This document shows positions 8,057-16,579 of a stretch of 50,988 nt of DNA, piece by piece. The position numbers and the translations under genes were made by a program. The first letter of the stretch is position 1. Every line of letters starts with the position of its first letter. The stretch is from UMGS1601 sp900553335 (GTDB lineage Bacteria > Bacillota > Clostridia > Oscillospirales > Ruminococcaceae): positions 1 to 50,988 of the forward strand of contig CALEUW010000023.1 in NCBI GenBank assembly GCA_937920725.1, written 5' to 3'. The notes below the pieces were generated by a model. The model saw only the letters and a program-made list of their open reading frames with translations. It was not told the origin of the DNA and ran no database searches.

Positions 8057-10090
8057 ATGCAGCTGAAACTAAACGACAACGTAACCTATCTAAAAGGCGT
8101 AGGTCCAAAGCGTGCGGAAAACTATAAAAAGCTTTCTGTTAAAACTGTAAAAGATCTGCTGTATCACTTTCCCAGAGATTATATTGATCTTACCTCTCCG
8201 ACTGTGATAAAGGATACGCAAATCGGAGAGACCTATGCTATTGCAGGACGGGTAGTAAGAAAACTTCCCCCTGCGAGAATAAGAAAGGGAATGACAATAT
8301 TTAAGGCTGTGTTTACCGATGACGAGGAGGACTTAACTGTAATAATTTATAACAGCGAGTATCTCTTTAATTCTCTTATCTTAGGCGAGCCTATTATTCT
8401 TTACGGAAAGATTTCGGGAAATATGGTCAGAAAAGAAATGAACTCGCCGACAGTTTTTAAAATAGGCGCAGGTGCAAATATGCAGCCGGTTTATCCGATG
8501 ACAGAGGGGATAACTCAAAACCTCATCAGAGAGAACATTAAAAATGCGCTTTCGCTTTTAAACGGAAGAATTTATGAGCCTGTTTCAAGCGGTATTTTAA
8601 AAAGACACGAGCTTTGCTCTTTGCCTTATGCGCTTTATAATATTCATTTTCCTAAAGATGATTACAGCTTTAATACGGCGAAAAGACGTCTTGTTTTTGA
8701 TGAGCTTTTAACGCTTGGGCTTGGAATGTTAATGCTTAAGGGGAGAAACAGGGAGCAAACCCCGAACAGATTGTCAGGCGCTGATATTGACGACTTTTAT
8801 AAAAGCCTTCCGTTCTCGCTTACCGAATGTCAGAAAACTTCGATAGATGAATGTATTTCGGACATGAAAAAGGACTTTCCTATGAACAGGCTTTTGCAGG
8901 GTGATGTCGGTAGCGGAAAAACAGCAGTTGCGGCGGCGGTGAGCTATTTTGTGTTCAAGAATAAAAAGCAGACGGCTTTAATGGCGCCGACAGAGATTTT
9001 GGCGGCACAGCATTATGAAACCTTTAAGGCCTTTTTAGAGCCTTTGGGCGTTAATGTCGGACTTTTGGTAGGCTCTCTTACTCCGAAGCAAAAAAGCGAG
9101 ATGTATCAAAAAATTCAAGACGGCGAGATAGACGTTATAGTAGGTACTCAGGCGCTTTATCAGCAAAGCGTAAGTTTTTGTGATTTGGCGTTTGTAATTA
9201 CAGACGAACAGCATCGCTTTGGGGTTGACCAAAGAGCATCTCTTTCTAAAAAAGGAGTTAATCCGCATGTCTTAGTTATGTCGGCAACTCCGATCCCGAG
9301 AACGCTTGCGCTTATGATTTACGGTGACCTCGATATATCGGTTTTAAACGAGCTTCCTAAGGGGCGGCAGAAAATACAAACCTATGCCGTTACGGGAAAG
9401 CTTAGGCAGAGGGCATACGCATTTATAAAAAAAGAACTTGACAAAGGGCGTCAGGCATATATCGTATGCCCTATGATAGAAGAAAACGAGTCGGGATTGA
9501 AAAGCGTTAAAACATATGCGGAAAACTTGGCGGTTAATGATCTTTCGGGATATATTATAGGACTTTTGCACGGCAAGATGAAAGCGGCTGAAAAGGAAAA
9601 AATAATGACTCGCTTTAAATCGGGAGAGATTGACGTTTTAGTATCAACCACAGTAGTTGAGGTGGGAGTAGATGTTCCGAACGCAACTGTCATTATGATA
9701 GAAAACTCAGAACGGTTCGGACTTTCTCAGCTTCATCAGCTGAGAGGAAGAGTTGGACGGGGCAGTGAGCAGTCGTACTGCATTTTAGTTACCGACAACC
9801 CGACTGAGGATTGCAGAAAACGGCTTAAAATAATGTCGGAGATCTCAGACGGATTTGAGCTGTCAAGAGAAGACCTTAAAATGAGAGGGCCGGGAGACTT
9901 TTTCGGCTCAAAGCAGCATGGACTGCCGAAGCTTAAAATTGCGGATATGTCCGAGGATATAGAGGTTTTAAAGGATGCTCAGGAGGAAGCAAAGAGGATT
10001 TTTGAAAGCGATCCGAGCCTTAAGCAACCTGAAAACAAAGGATTGAAAACGCTTATAAACGAGCTTTTTGAAAGACAATATGAAAACTGA
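8057..10090 (+). CDS. recG: ATP-dependent DNA helicase RecG
   Basis: 677 aa. ATG at 8057 is preferred because GGGGAGTGAG lies just upstream; a GTG at 8048 would use part of that ribosome site. RecG regresses stalled forks and branch-migrates Holliday junctions. The N-terminal wedge/OB domain is at about 60-145. The helicase core has Walker A GDVGSGKTAVA, the RecG/Mfd-type Walker B TDEQHRFG, MSATPIPRTLALM (motif III), EVGVDVPNA and QLRGRVGRG (motif VI). The C-terminal FGSKQHGLPKLKIAD is the conserved RecG tail. Length is normal. Starts a run of same-strand housekeeping genes. Confidence 0.97.
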   Translation: MQLKLNDNVTYLKGVGPKRAENYKKLSVKTVKDLLYHFPRDYIDLTSPTVIKDTQIGETYAIAGRVVRKLPPARIRKGMTIFKAVFTDDEEDLTVIIYNSEYLFNSLILGEPIILYGKISGNMVRKEMNSPTVFKIGAGANMQPVYPMTEGITQNLIRENIKNALSLLNGRIYEPVSSGILKRHELCSLPYALYNIHFPKDDYSFNTAKRRLVFDELLTLGLGMLMLKGRNREQTPNRLSGADIDDFYKSLPFSLTECQKTSIDECISDMKKDFPMNRLLQGDVGSGKTAVAAAVSYFVFKNKKQTALMAPTEILAAQHYETFKAFLEPLGVNVGLLVGSLTPKQKSEMYQKIQDGEIDVIVGTQALYQQSVSFCDLAFVITDEQHRFGVDQRASLSKKGVNPHVLVMSATPIPRTLALMIYGDLDISVLNELPKGRQKIQTYAVTGKLRQRAYAFIKKELDKGRQAYIVCPMIEENESGLKSVKTYAENLAVNDLSGYIIGLLHGKMKAAEKEKIMTRFKSGEIDVLVSTTVVEVGVDVPNATVIMIENSERFGLSQLHQLRGRVGRGSEQSYCILVTDNPTEDCRKRLKIMSEISDGFELSREDLKMRGPGDFFGSKQHGLPKLKIADMSEDIEVLKDAQEEAKRIFESDPSLKQPENKGLKTLINELFERQYEN

Positions 10091-10109
10091 TTAGAGGAGA
10101 GTAATAACA

Positions 10110-10760
10110 ATGAATGAAGAAGTTTTAAGACTTATGGAGAGCGCAAAGAAAGCGCTTGAGGAAAATAACATTTCAGCTTTTATTGCAAAGGACAGTGATG
10201 AAGCTGTAGAGATCGCAAAAAGCCTTTTGAAAACGGGTGAAACAATTTCTTTTGGCGGCTCGCAGTCTGTAAAGCAGTCGGGCGTTATGGATATGCTTAT
10301 GTCGGGAGATTATAACGTACTTGATCGCTTAAAATGTCAAACACGAGAGGAAACCGAAGAGCTTTACAGAAAAAGCTTTTTTGCCGACAGCTATTTTTGC
10401 TCATCAAATGCAGTTACCTTAAACGGTGAGCTTTATAATGTTGACGGAAATTCAAACAGAGTTGCGGCAATTTGCTACGGTCCAAAATCGGTAGTAATGA
10501 TTGTCGGCTATAACAAGATAGTAAAAAATCTTGACGAGGCGGTAAGAAGAGTAAAAACCATAGCTGCGCCATGCAATACAAAAAGACTTGACTGTAAGAC
10601 TTACTGTTTGGAAACAGGAGAATGTATAGGAATAAAAGGTGATATGCCGACAGGCTGTAAAAGCGACGGCAGGGTTTGCTGCAATTATGTCGTAAGCGCA
10701 AGACAAAGACACAAGGGAAGGATAAAAGTAATACTTGTAGGGGAAGAACTCGGATATTAA
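10110..10760 (+). CDS. LUD-domain (LutC/YkgG-like) protein
   Basis: 216 aa, AGAGGAGAGTAATAAC upstream. The fold is the lactate-utilisation LUD domain: SFGGSQSVKQSGVMDML (about residues 47-63), FFADSYFCSSNAVTLNGELYNVDGNSNRVAA, and PKSVVMIVGYNKIVKNLDEAV. Known LUD proteins (LutB/LutC) take part in L-lactate oxidation, but stand-alone copies in Clostridia have no proven role. A C-terminal Cys-rich region (PCNTKRLDCKTYCLETGEC, then CKSDGRVCCNY) could bind a metal or cluster. LutA and LutB partners are not adjacent; the neighbours are recG and a dus gene. Confidence 0.8.
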   Translation: MNEEVLRLMESAKKALEENNISAFIAKDSDEAVEIAKSLLKTGETISFGGSQSVKQSGVMDMLMSGDYNVLDRLKCQTREETEELYRKSFFADSYFCSSNAVTLNGELYNVDGNSNRVAAICYGPKSVVMIVGYNKIVKNLDEAVRRVKTIAAPCNTKRLDCKTYCLETGECIGIKGDMPTGCKSDGRVCCNYVVSARQRHKGRIKVILVGEELGY

Positions 10761-10808
10761 GTGAAAGCCTAGAAATATGCAAAAGTACACGGGAGAATAC
10801 AAAACGGC

Positions 10809-11786
10809 ATGAGAGAAATTAAGATAGGAAATGTTATTATAAAAGGCAATGCAGCCCTTGCGCCTATGGCGTCGGTCGCCGACAGAGCATACAGAGAAAT
10901 GTGCAAGGCACACGGCTGCGCTTATCTCACAAGCGAAATGATCTCGTCAAAGGGACTTGTATACGGAGATAAGAAAACGCCGAAGCTTTGCGAGATAACC
11001 GATTTTGAACGTCCTATGGCGCTTCAGCTTTTCGGAGAAGATCCGGTGTTTATGGCGAAAGCCGCTGAGATGCTTTTAAAGTTTTCACCGGATATAATTG
11101 ATATAAACATGGGCTGTCCTGTACCTAAAATTGCCGGCAACGGAGCAGGCTCGGCTCTTATGAAAAATCCGAAAACCGCAGAAAGAATCGTTTTTGAAAC
11201 GGTAAGGGCGGTCAATGTTCCGGTAACGGTAAAGATACGTTCGGGCTGGGATGAGGAAAGCATTAATGCTCCTGAGTTTGCAAAAAGACTTGAGCAGGCA
11301 GGAGCAGCGGCGATCACCGTTCATGCAAGGACAAAGGCACAGATGTATTCGGGAACCGCTGACTGGTCGGTTATAAAAGACGTAAAATCAAGCGTTAAAA
11401 TTCCTGTTATCGGAAACGGTGATATAAAGTGCGGAAAAGATGCTGAGAAAATGTATGAGCAAACGGGTTGTGACTTTGTAACGCTTGGAAGAGCAAGCTA
11501 CGGAAGTCCGTTTGTATTTGATGAGATAAACGCTTATTTCGATGGAAGAGAGTTTTCTTTGCCGACGCTCCCGCAACGAGTGGAGATGATGATTTTACAC
11601 ACGAAAAAAATTGTCGAGTATAAAGGCGAGCGGCAGGGAATGAAAGAAGCCAGAAAAAATATAGCATGGTACATCAAGGGGCTTCCTAATGCCGCTAAGC
11701 TGAGGGGCGAATGCGGAGGGCTTTCAAAACTTGATGATCTTTATCGGCTGAGCGATGAGATTTTGAAAAACGGAGAGGTTAAATGA
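10809..11786 (+). CDS. dusB: tRNA-dihydrouridine synthase (DusB type)
   Basis: 325 aa FMN-dependent TIM-barrel enzyme that reduces uridines in the tRNA D-loop. Motifs: APMASVADRAYR (about 17-28), TSEMISSKGLVY, MALQLFGEDP, INMGCPVPKIAGNGAGSAL with the catalytic Cys, VTVKIRSGWD, ITVHARTKAQMYSG, and VIGNGDI/LGRASYGSPFVF for phosphate binding. Length is typical of DusB. A GGGAGAA sequence about 8 nt upstream serves the ATG. It overlaps the next gene by 4 nt (ATGA), indicating translational coupling with another tRNA modification enzyme. Confidence 0.93.
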   Translation: MREIKIGNVIIKGNAALAPMASVADRAYREMCKAHGCAYLTSEMISSKGLVYGDKKTPKLCEITDFERPMALQLFGEDPVFMAKAAEMLLKFSPDIIDINMGCPVPKIAGNGAGSALMKNPKTAERIVFETVRAVNVPVTVKIRSGWDEESINAPEFAKRLEQAGAAAITVHARTKAQMYSGTADWSVIKDVKSSVKIPVIGNGDIKCGKDAEKMYEQTGCDFVTLGRASYGSPFVFDEINAYFDGREFSLPTLPQRVEMMILHTKKIVEYKGERQGMKEARKNIAWYIKGLPNAAKLRGECGGLSKLDDLYRLSDEILKNGEVK

Positions 11787-12502
11787 ATTACAGCGATTTT
11801 AAGTTTGAAAGGTTAAACGACGAGCTTTCGGTATGTGTGTCAAAAGACCATCGCTTCGGAACGGACGCTTTTTTGCTTGCATATTTTTCAAAAGCCAGAA
11901 AAAAGGATATTGTCTGTGATTTTTGCAGCGGAAACGGAATCGTAGCATTATTGCTCGAAAAGTTTTATTCGCCTCTGAAAATATATGCGGCAGAGATTCA
12001 GGACAAAGCGTTTTGTCAGCTTAAGGAGAGCAGACAAAAGTCAAAGCTTGAAAAACTTTTTCTGTTTCACGGTGACATAAAAGATTTTAAAGCGAGCGAA
12101 GAGCTTGACCTTATAACCTGTAATCCGCCGTATAAAATTTCGGGAACGGGAATAATAAGCGAAACAAAGGCGGATAAGATAGCACGTCATGAAACGCTTT
12201 GCACAATAGACGACGTTTGCCGTGCCGCTTCAAAAAACCTCAAATTCGGAGGAAAGCTTTGCATTACAAATCGCCCCGAACGGCTATGCGACGTTTTATG
12301 TGCTATGAGAGAAAACGGAATTGAGCCGAAAAGAATAAGATTTGTTTCAAAGAAAAAGGGTGATGCTCCTTGGCTTATGCTTGCCGAGGGAAAAAAGGGA
12401 GCAAAGCCGTTTATGACAGTAGAAAAAGGTCTTTTTGTCTATGATGACAATGACGAATACAGTGAAGAAATGAAGCAGATTTACGGATTACACAGTTTGT
12501 AG
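11783..12502 (+). CDS. tRNA1(Val) adenine-N6-methyltransferase-like protein
   Basis: 239 aa class I SAM methyltransferase. SAM motif I is VCDFCSGNGIVALLL (about 46-60) and the amino-methyltransferase motif is LITCNPPYK (about 112-120). The N-terminal DHRFGTDAFLLA is typical of the TrmN6/YfiC and YabB group, which methylates A37 of tRNA-Val. Start overlaps the dus stop (ATGA). Exact tRNA target is inferred from family; an rRNA MTase is less likely. Confidence 0.85.
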   Translation: MNYSDFKFERLNDELSVCVSKDHRFGTDAFLLAYFSKARKKDIVCDFCSGNGIVALLLEKFYSPLKIYAAEIQDKAFCQLKESRQKSKLEKLFLFHGDIKDFKASEELDLITCNPPYKISGTGIISETKADKIARHETLCTIDDVCRAASKNLKFGGKLCITNRPERLCDVLCAMRENGIEPKRIRFVSKKKGDAPWLMLAEGKKGAKPFMTVEKGLFVYDDNDEYSEEMKQIYGLHSL

Positions 12503-12615
12503 AAAAAGTACACTTTTAAAATATTGTCACGTAGGCGGACATGCGCCGACACGCTCGGATTACAATAATTATTGGAGCAAACCCATTATCAAACAACCTT
12601 GTCGGGAGGAATAAT

Positions 12616-15159
12616 ATGAAAATTTTAGCTATCGACGGAAACAGCATGATGAACAGGGCTTTTTACGGAATAAGGCTTTTGACAAATACAAAAGGCTTTT
12701 ATACAAATGCGCTTACAGGGTTTATGAATATATATCTTAAGACGATCAAAGAGGTAAAGCCCGACGGAGTCGTAGCGGCGTTTGACGTTCATGCGCCGAC
12801 ATTTCGCCACAAGGAGGACGATACCTATAAAGCTAACCGAAAGGGTATGCCTGAGGAGCTCAGAGCACAGATGCCTGTTGTAAAGGAAATCCTTACGCTT
12901 TTGGGAACTAAGGTGCTTGAAATAGAGGGATATGAAGCGGATGACATTTTAGGAAGCGTTTCGCATCTTTTGAGTCAAAGCGGAGAAGAATGCGTGATTT
13001 TAACCGGTGACAGGGATTCTTTACAGCTTGTAAACGACAATGTTACAGTTTATCTTGCAAAGACAAAGGAAACTATAATATACACTCCGGACAAAATCAA
13101 AGAGGATTATGGACTCGATCCGATACAGCTTATAGATGTTAAAGCGCTTCAGGGCGACAGCTCCGACAACATAAAAGGAGTTGCGGGTATAGGAGAAAAA
13201 ACAGCCCTTTCATTGATTCGAGAATACGGCTCGGTGGATAAGCTTTACGATGCGATTGATGAGAGCGACATAAGAGAGAATCTAAAACATAAGCTTATAA
13301 ACGGTAAAGACGATGCATATCACAGCAAGTGGCTCGGAACTATCGTTCTTGATGCGCCTATAGACACAAATCTCGAATATTACTTGCAGGGAAATGTAAA
13401 CGAAGAAAAGCTTTACGGAGTTTTGGCAAAATACGAGATGTTCAAGCTTATAGAAAAGCTTGATTTGCAGGAGATCGCATCAGCAGAACCTGAGCCTGAT
13501 CAGATTTTGCCTGACAACTTAAAGACCGCCGAGATAAAAGAGCTTGAAGCACAGGATCTTTCAAATTTTACAAAAGATAAAACGACATATTTTGTATATA
13601 CGCCTAAAAGGCTTGATATTGCGGCGCAGGGTATTATTTTTTATACCACAGACGAAAAGCTCATGCTTAAGTTTTTTAAAAGCGACTGCAAAAAGATTTG
13701 TTTTGAGGGTAAAGAACCTTATAAGCTTTGTATGAAAAACGAAACGGAGCTTAAAAACATTGTGTTTATTGCTGACCTTGCAGGATATCTTTTAAATTCA
13801 CAGGCGAGCGGCTACAGCGTAATGAATCTATGTTTAGTTTATAACATTCCATATAGAAAAGATGTTTCAGGATATGAGGACATAGCTTCTCTTGAAGGTC
13901 TTTGTGAAAGACTTAAAAGAGAGATAAGCGAAAAGGAACTCGATGGGGTTTTGTATGACATTGAGATACCTCTTTGCGAAGTTTTGGCGAGTATGGAAAA
14001 TCTAGGCGTAAGAACGGATGCAGACGGCATAAAGACATTCGGTGAAGGCTTGTCGCAGGAAATAAGTATTTTGAAAAGCGAGATATTTGATCTTGCGGGC
14101 AGGGAATTTAACATCGCAAGTCCAAAACAGCTAGGAGAAGTGCTTTTTGAGGATTTAGGGCTTCCGTTTAAGAAGAAAACCAAAAGCGGATATTCTACAA
14201 GCGCAGAGGTCCTAGAGGAGCTTCGTGAAAAACACCCTATAATTCCTTTGATACTGGACTACAGAACACTTACAAAGCTGAATTCTACCTATGTAGAGGG
14301 ACTTTTAAAGGTTATAAGGGAGGACGGAAGAGTCCACTCCTTCTTTAATCAGACCGAAACGAGAACAGGAAGAATTTCATCGAGCGATCCTAATATGCAA
14401 AACATTCCTGTCAGAAAAGAGCTTGGGCGAATGATGAGAAAATTCTTTATCGCAAAAGACGGCTATACGCTTTTAGATGCAGATTACAGCCAGATTGAGC
14501 TTAGAATACTGGCCCATGCCTGTGATGACGAAAATCTTATAGGCTCATTTTTGTCCGGAAAGGATTTCCATGCGATGACTGCAAGTAAGGTTTTTGATAT
14601 GCCGATAGATTTTGTAACAGACGAAATGAGAAGAACTGCAAAAATAGTAAATTTCGGAATTGTATACGGAATAGGAGCATTCTCTCTTTCAAACGATTTA
14701 GGTGTTTCGGTAGCCGAGGCAAAGAGGTATATCGAGCAGTACCATGCAACATATCCGGGTGTAAAAAAATATATGGACAAAACGGTGGAAGATGCGCTTA
14801 AGACGGGATATGTTACTACAATGTACGGCAGAAGAAGATATATTCCCGAGCTTGTTGCTAAAAATAAAATGGTTCAGGCATTCGGAAAGCGGGCAGCGAT
14901 GAATGCACCGATTCAGGGAACTGCTGCCGACATAATAAAAATAGCTATGATACGAGTTTACAGGCGGCTCAAAGAGGAACAGCTTGACGCAAGGCTTATT
15001 TTACAGGTTCACGATGAGCTTATAATTGAAGTGAGCGAAAAGGACAAGGATAAAGCAGCTCAGATACTTTCCTGTGAAATGACGCACGCCGCTTCTCTTG
15101 CAGTGCCGTTGATAGCTGATGTGAACGAGGGAAAAAGCTGGTATGATGCAAAAGGGTAA
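12616..15159 (+). CDS. polA: DNA polymerase I
   Basis: 847 aa. ATG at 12616 is chosen over an upstream in-frame ATG (12541) because GGGAGGA lies 5 nt before it and the protein then begins MKILAIDGNSMMNRAFYG as family members do. Residues about 1-290 are the 5'-3' exonuclease (TGDRDSLQLV, GVAGIGEKTA). The middle region (about 300-440) corresponds to the 3'-5' exonuclease but I see no DxE metal motif, so proofreading is probably lost, as in many Firmicutes PolA. The polymerase domain has motif A DADYSQIELR, motif B RRTAKIVNFGIVYG and motif C VHDELIIEV. Functions in Okazaki fragment processing and repair. Confidence 0.96.
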   Translation: MKILAIDGNSMMNRAFYGIRLLTNTKGFYTNALTGFMNIYLKTIKEVKPDGVVAAFDVHAPTFRHKEDDTYKANRKGMPEELRAQMPVVKEILTLLGTKVLEIEGYEADDILGSVSHLLSQSGEECVILTGDRDSLQLVNDNVTVYLAKTKETIIYTPDKIKEDYGLDPIQLIDVKALQGDSSDNIKGVAGIGEKTALSLIREYGSVDKLYDAIDESDIRENLKHKLINGKDDAYHSKWLGTIVLDAPIDTNLEYYLQGNVNEEKLYGVLAKYEMFKLIEKLDLQEIASAEPEPDQILPDNLKTAEIKELEAQDLSNFTKDKTTYFVYTPKRLDIAAQGIIFYTTDEKLMLKFFKSDCKKICFEGKEPYKLCMKNETELKNIVFIADLAGYLLNSQASGYSVMNLCLVYNIPYRKDVSGYEDIASLEGLCERLKREISEKELDGVLYDIEIPLCEVLASMENLGVRTDADGIKTFGEGLSQEISILKSEIFDLAGREFNIASPKQLGEVLFEDLGLPFKKKTKSGYSTSAEVLEELREKHPIIPLILDYRTLTKLNSTYVEGLLKVIREDGRVHSFFNQTETRTGRISSSDPNMQNIPVRKELGRMMRKFFIAKDGYTLLDADYSQIELRILAHACDDENLIGSFLSGKDFHAMTASKVFDMPIDFVTDEMRRTAKIVNFGIVYGIGAFSLSNDLGVSVAEAKRYIEQYHATYPGVKKYMDKTVEDALKTGYVTTMYGRRRYIPELVAKNKMVQAFGKRAAMNAPIQGTAADIIKIAMIRVYRRLKEEQLDARLILQVHDELIIEVSEKDKDKAAQILSCEMTHAASLAVPLIADVNEGKSWYDAKG

Positions 15160-15186
15160 CAGTAAATCAAAATTTAAGTAGAAAAA

Positions 15187-15218
15187 CAGTAGGGACACGT
15201 TGAAACGTGTCCCTACTG
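15187..15218. repeat. Perfect REP-like palindrome after polA
   Basis: CAGTAGGGACACGT (15187-15200), loop TGAA, ACGTGTCCCTACTG (15205-15218): a 14-bp perfect stem. No T-run follows on either strand, so it is not a standard intrinsic terminator. GC-rich GGGACA-type palindromes dispersed after genes resemble REP elements. Confidence 0.6.
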
Positions 15219-15243
15219 ACAAATGATAATTATTCGACATAGT

Positions 15244-15272
15244 TTGGCAAAAAATAGCTCTTATGATATGAT
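15244..15272 (+). promoter_or_regulatory. Promoter of the small toxin-like gene
   Basis: TTGGCA (15244-15249), 17-nt spacer, TATGAT (15267-15272). A start near 15279 gives a leader of about 60 nt before the peptide start codon. Confidence 0.6.
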
Positions 15273-15316
15273 AAATACTCAGGCAACTGCATAAACGGTA
15301 GGCGGTTTAAATCTAT

Positions 15317-15332
15317 CCTCCGGAAACGGAGG
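15317..15332 (+). promoter_or_regulatory. Hairpin sequestering the Shine-Dalgarno site
   Basis: CCTCCG-GAAA-CGGAGG forms a 6-bp stem with a GNRA tetraloop. The GGAGG on its 3' arm is the ribosome site of the peptide at 15341. Occluded ribosome sites are a known feature of type I toxin mRNAs. Confidence 0.65.
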
Positions 15333-15340
15333 TGAGCAGC

Positions 15341-15421
15341 ATGAGAATTATGGAAGTACTTACAATGATAATTTTAATTACCAACATAATAAACCTTGTT
15401 TGCAATAATAAAAAGAAATAA
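15341..15421 (+). CDS. Putative type I toxin, 26-aa hydrophobic peptide
   Basis: 26 codons from ATG 15341 to TAA 15419-15421, with GGAGGTGAGC as ribosome site. The product starts MRIMEVLTMIILITN, runs as one hydrophobic helix to about residue 21, and ends CNNKKK. A short membrane helix with a basic tail is the pattern of Fst/TxpA/holin-like type I toxins, which damage the membrane when made in excess. Context supports this: own promoter, occluded ribosome site, a terminator hairpin overlapping the stop codon, and a candidate antisense promoter downstream. GGCGGTT at 15301-15307 can also pair with AACCGCC at 15420-15426, a 5'-3' fold-back typical of such mRNAs. Toxicity is an inference. Confidence 0.65.
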   Translation: MRIMEVLTMIILITNIINLVCNNKKK

Positions 15422-15456
15422 CCGCCCTTTAAAATCCACCAAGACGGTTATTTTTT
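15416..15456. terminator. Bidirectional terminator at the toxin gene end
   Basis: AAATAACCG (15416-15424) pairs with CGGTTATTT (15445-15453), followed by a T-run on the plus strand. On the minus strand the same hairpin is followed by TCTTTTTATT, so it could also end an antisense RNA. Confidence 0.7.
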
Positions 15457-15467
15457 ATAATACCTTG

Positions 15468-15500
15468 GAGGTAAACCGCTTACAGCAGTTGCCTCTTTTT
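15468..15500 (+). terminator. Second terminator-like hairpin
   Basis: GAGGTAA (15468-15474) pairs with TTGCCTC (15489-15495) through one wobble and is followed by TTTTT. It backs up the previous terminator. Confidence 0.5.
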
Positions 15501-15508
15501 CTATTTAC

Positions 15509-15517
15509 GTTATAGCA
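15509..15517 (-). promoter_or_regulatory. Extended -10 for a candidate antisense RNA
   Basis: On the minus strand this reads TGCTATAAC, an extended -10 (TGnTATAAT-like). A start near 15502 would give an RNA of about 100 nt running across the 3' end of the toxin mRNA and ending at the hairpin at 15416-15456. It is the edge of the 157-bp repeat. No good -35 at 17 nt; TTGCGA lies 21 nt upstream. Confidence 0.4.
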
Positions 15518-15669
15518 TAATTTAATTGCGATTTATCGCAATAGTCGGCTTTGCCGACGAGCGGCGAAAGCCGCAAATTAATGACTCAATGTTCTTAAAG
15601 GACGGTGATAACCGAATCGTGCGTATGCACGATAAATCAGCAAAAGCTGATTTCTTTAAGGTTATTATA
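15513..15669 (-). repeat. 157-bp multi-hairpin repeat B, single inverted copy
   Basis: Read on the minus strand from 15669 it begins TATAATAACCTTAAAG. It then forms AAATCAGC/GCTGATTT, ATCGTGC/GCACGAT, CGGT/ACCG, GCGGC/GCCGC, GTCGGC/GCCGAC and TTGCGAT/ATCGCAA hairpins before ending ATTATGCTATAAC. It is the same length and hairpin order as the tandem units at 37921-38233. Stem differences from those copies are compensated. No ORF. Confidence 0.8.
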
Positions 15670-15767
15670 ACATATCAAAATTATTTGTCAAGACATTAGA
15701 AGTTGGATTTTTAGAAGCAAGAAGCTAACTTATAGAAGTGCAATTCTCTTATGTGTTGTATGATCTG

Positions 15768-16574
15768 TTACTTCTCAAGATTTCTTATGTAATGAAACAG
15801 ATATTGCTGGGCGATTCCCTCTATACCCTTAGTGCATTCGGGTAAGCCGTTCGGATAATACCGCTCCATTACACGTTTTATCCAAACATCAATAGGAAAT
15901 GCGTCGGTTCTGTACATTCCGTAAAGAAGCGCACATTCCGCAACCTTAGGACCTACGCCTTTTATTTTCATAAGTTGTTCTCTCGCTTCGTTAAGGGGAG
16001 CGTTTGACAGTTTTTCAAGAGAAAGTTCTCCGTTTGCAAGCTTGCTCGCCGCGTCAACTAAGTATTTTGCACGAAAGCCCGCTCTTAAAAACCCAAGCGA
16101 TTCGGGTGTTTCTTTTGCAAGCGTATCGTAGCTCGGGAATTCACCGTAATGCTCGGTAAGTCTTTTGATGATTCCTTTGATTCTCGGAATGTTGTTGTTT
16201 TGAGAAATTATAAACGAACAAATCGCTTCCCATTTGTCCTGTTTTAAAAGACGTATTCCCGGCGCATATGCGCAAGCCTTTGAAAGTGTTTCATCACTTG
16301 AAAGGCGAGCCTTTATTTCACCGTAATCTGTGTATAAATCAAGATAATCAGCCCAAAGAGAAAGAAAGGTTTCTTCGCTGGTATCTTTAAATGTAAATCG
16401 GTTTTTGTCCTGAATAATCGTGAGCGGAGTATTTAAAGCAAAGCCGTGATAAGCATTATCGGATATTTTCTCCCAGCGAAACGCCTGTCCGCAGTCAAGG
16501 GTTTCATCTAAATCAAAATCCTCGGCTTCAAGTATTATGTCGTTCCCGGAGGTTTTATAATTAAGTTTGTTCAT
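15768..16574 (-). CDS. ogg: 8-oxoguanine DNA glycosylase (HhH-GPD)
   Basis: 268 aa from ATG 16574, chosen because AAAGGATGA precedes it at good spacing; longer in-frame ATGs at 16583 and 16613 lie inside the upstream gene. Removes 8-oxoG and nicks the abasic site. The N-terminal OGG1 domain has LDCGQAFRWEK; the catalytic part has the helix-hairpin-helix KGVGPKVAECALL, whose Lys is the Schiff-base nucleophile, and FPIDVWIKRVM with the catalytic Asp. SFIISQNNNIPRIKGII is also a family signature. It is co-transcribed with the ArsC/Spx-like gene, 5 nt apart. The overall architecture is of eukaryote-like OGG1, common in Clostridia. Confidence 0.9.
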   Translation of the reverse strand: MNKLNYKTSGNDIILEAEDFDLDETLDCGQAFRWEKISDNAYHGFALNTPLTIIQDKNRFTFKDTSEETFLSLWADYLDLYTDYGEIKARLSSDETLSKACAYAPGIRLLKQDKWEAICSFIISQNNNIPRIKGIIKRLTEHYGEFPSYDTLAKETPESLGFLRAGFRAKYLVDAASKLANGELSLEKLSNAPLNEAREQLMKIKGVGPKVAECALLYGMYRTDAFPIDVWIKRVMERYYPNGLPECTKGIEGIAQQYLFHYIRNLEK

Positions 16575-16579
16575 AGCCG

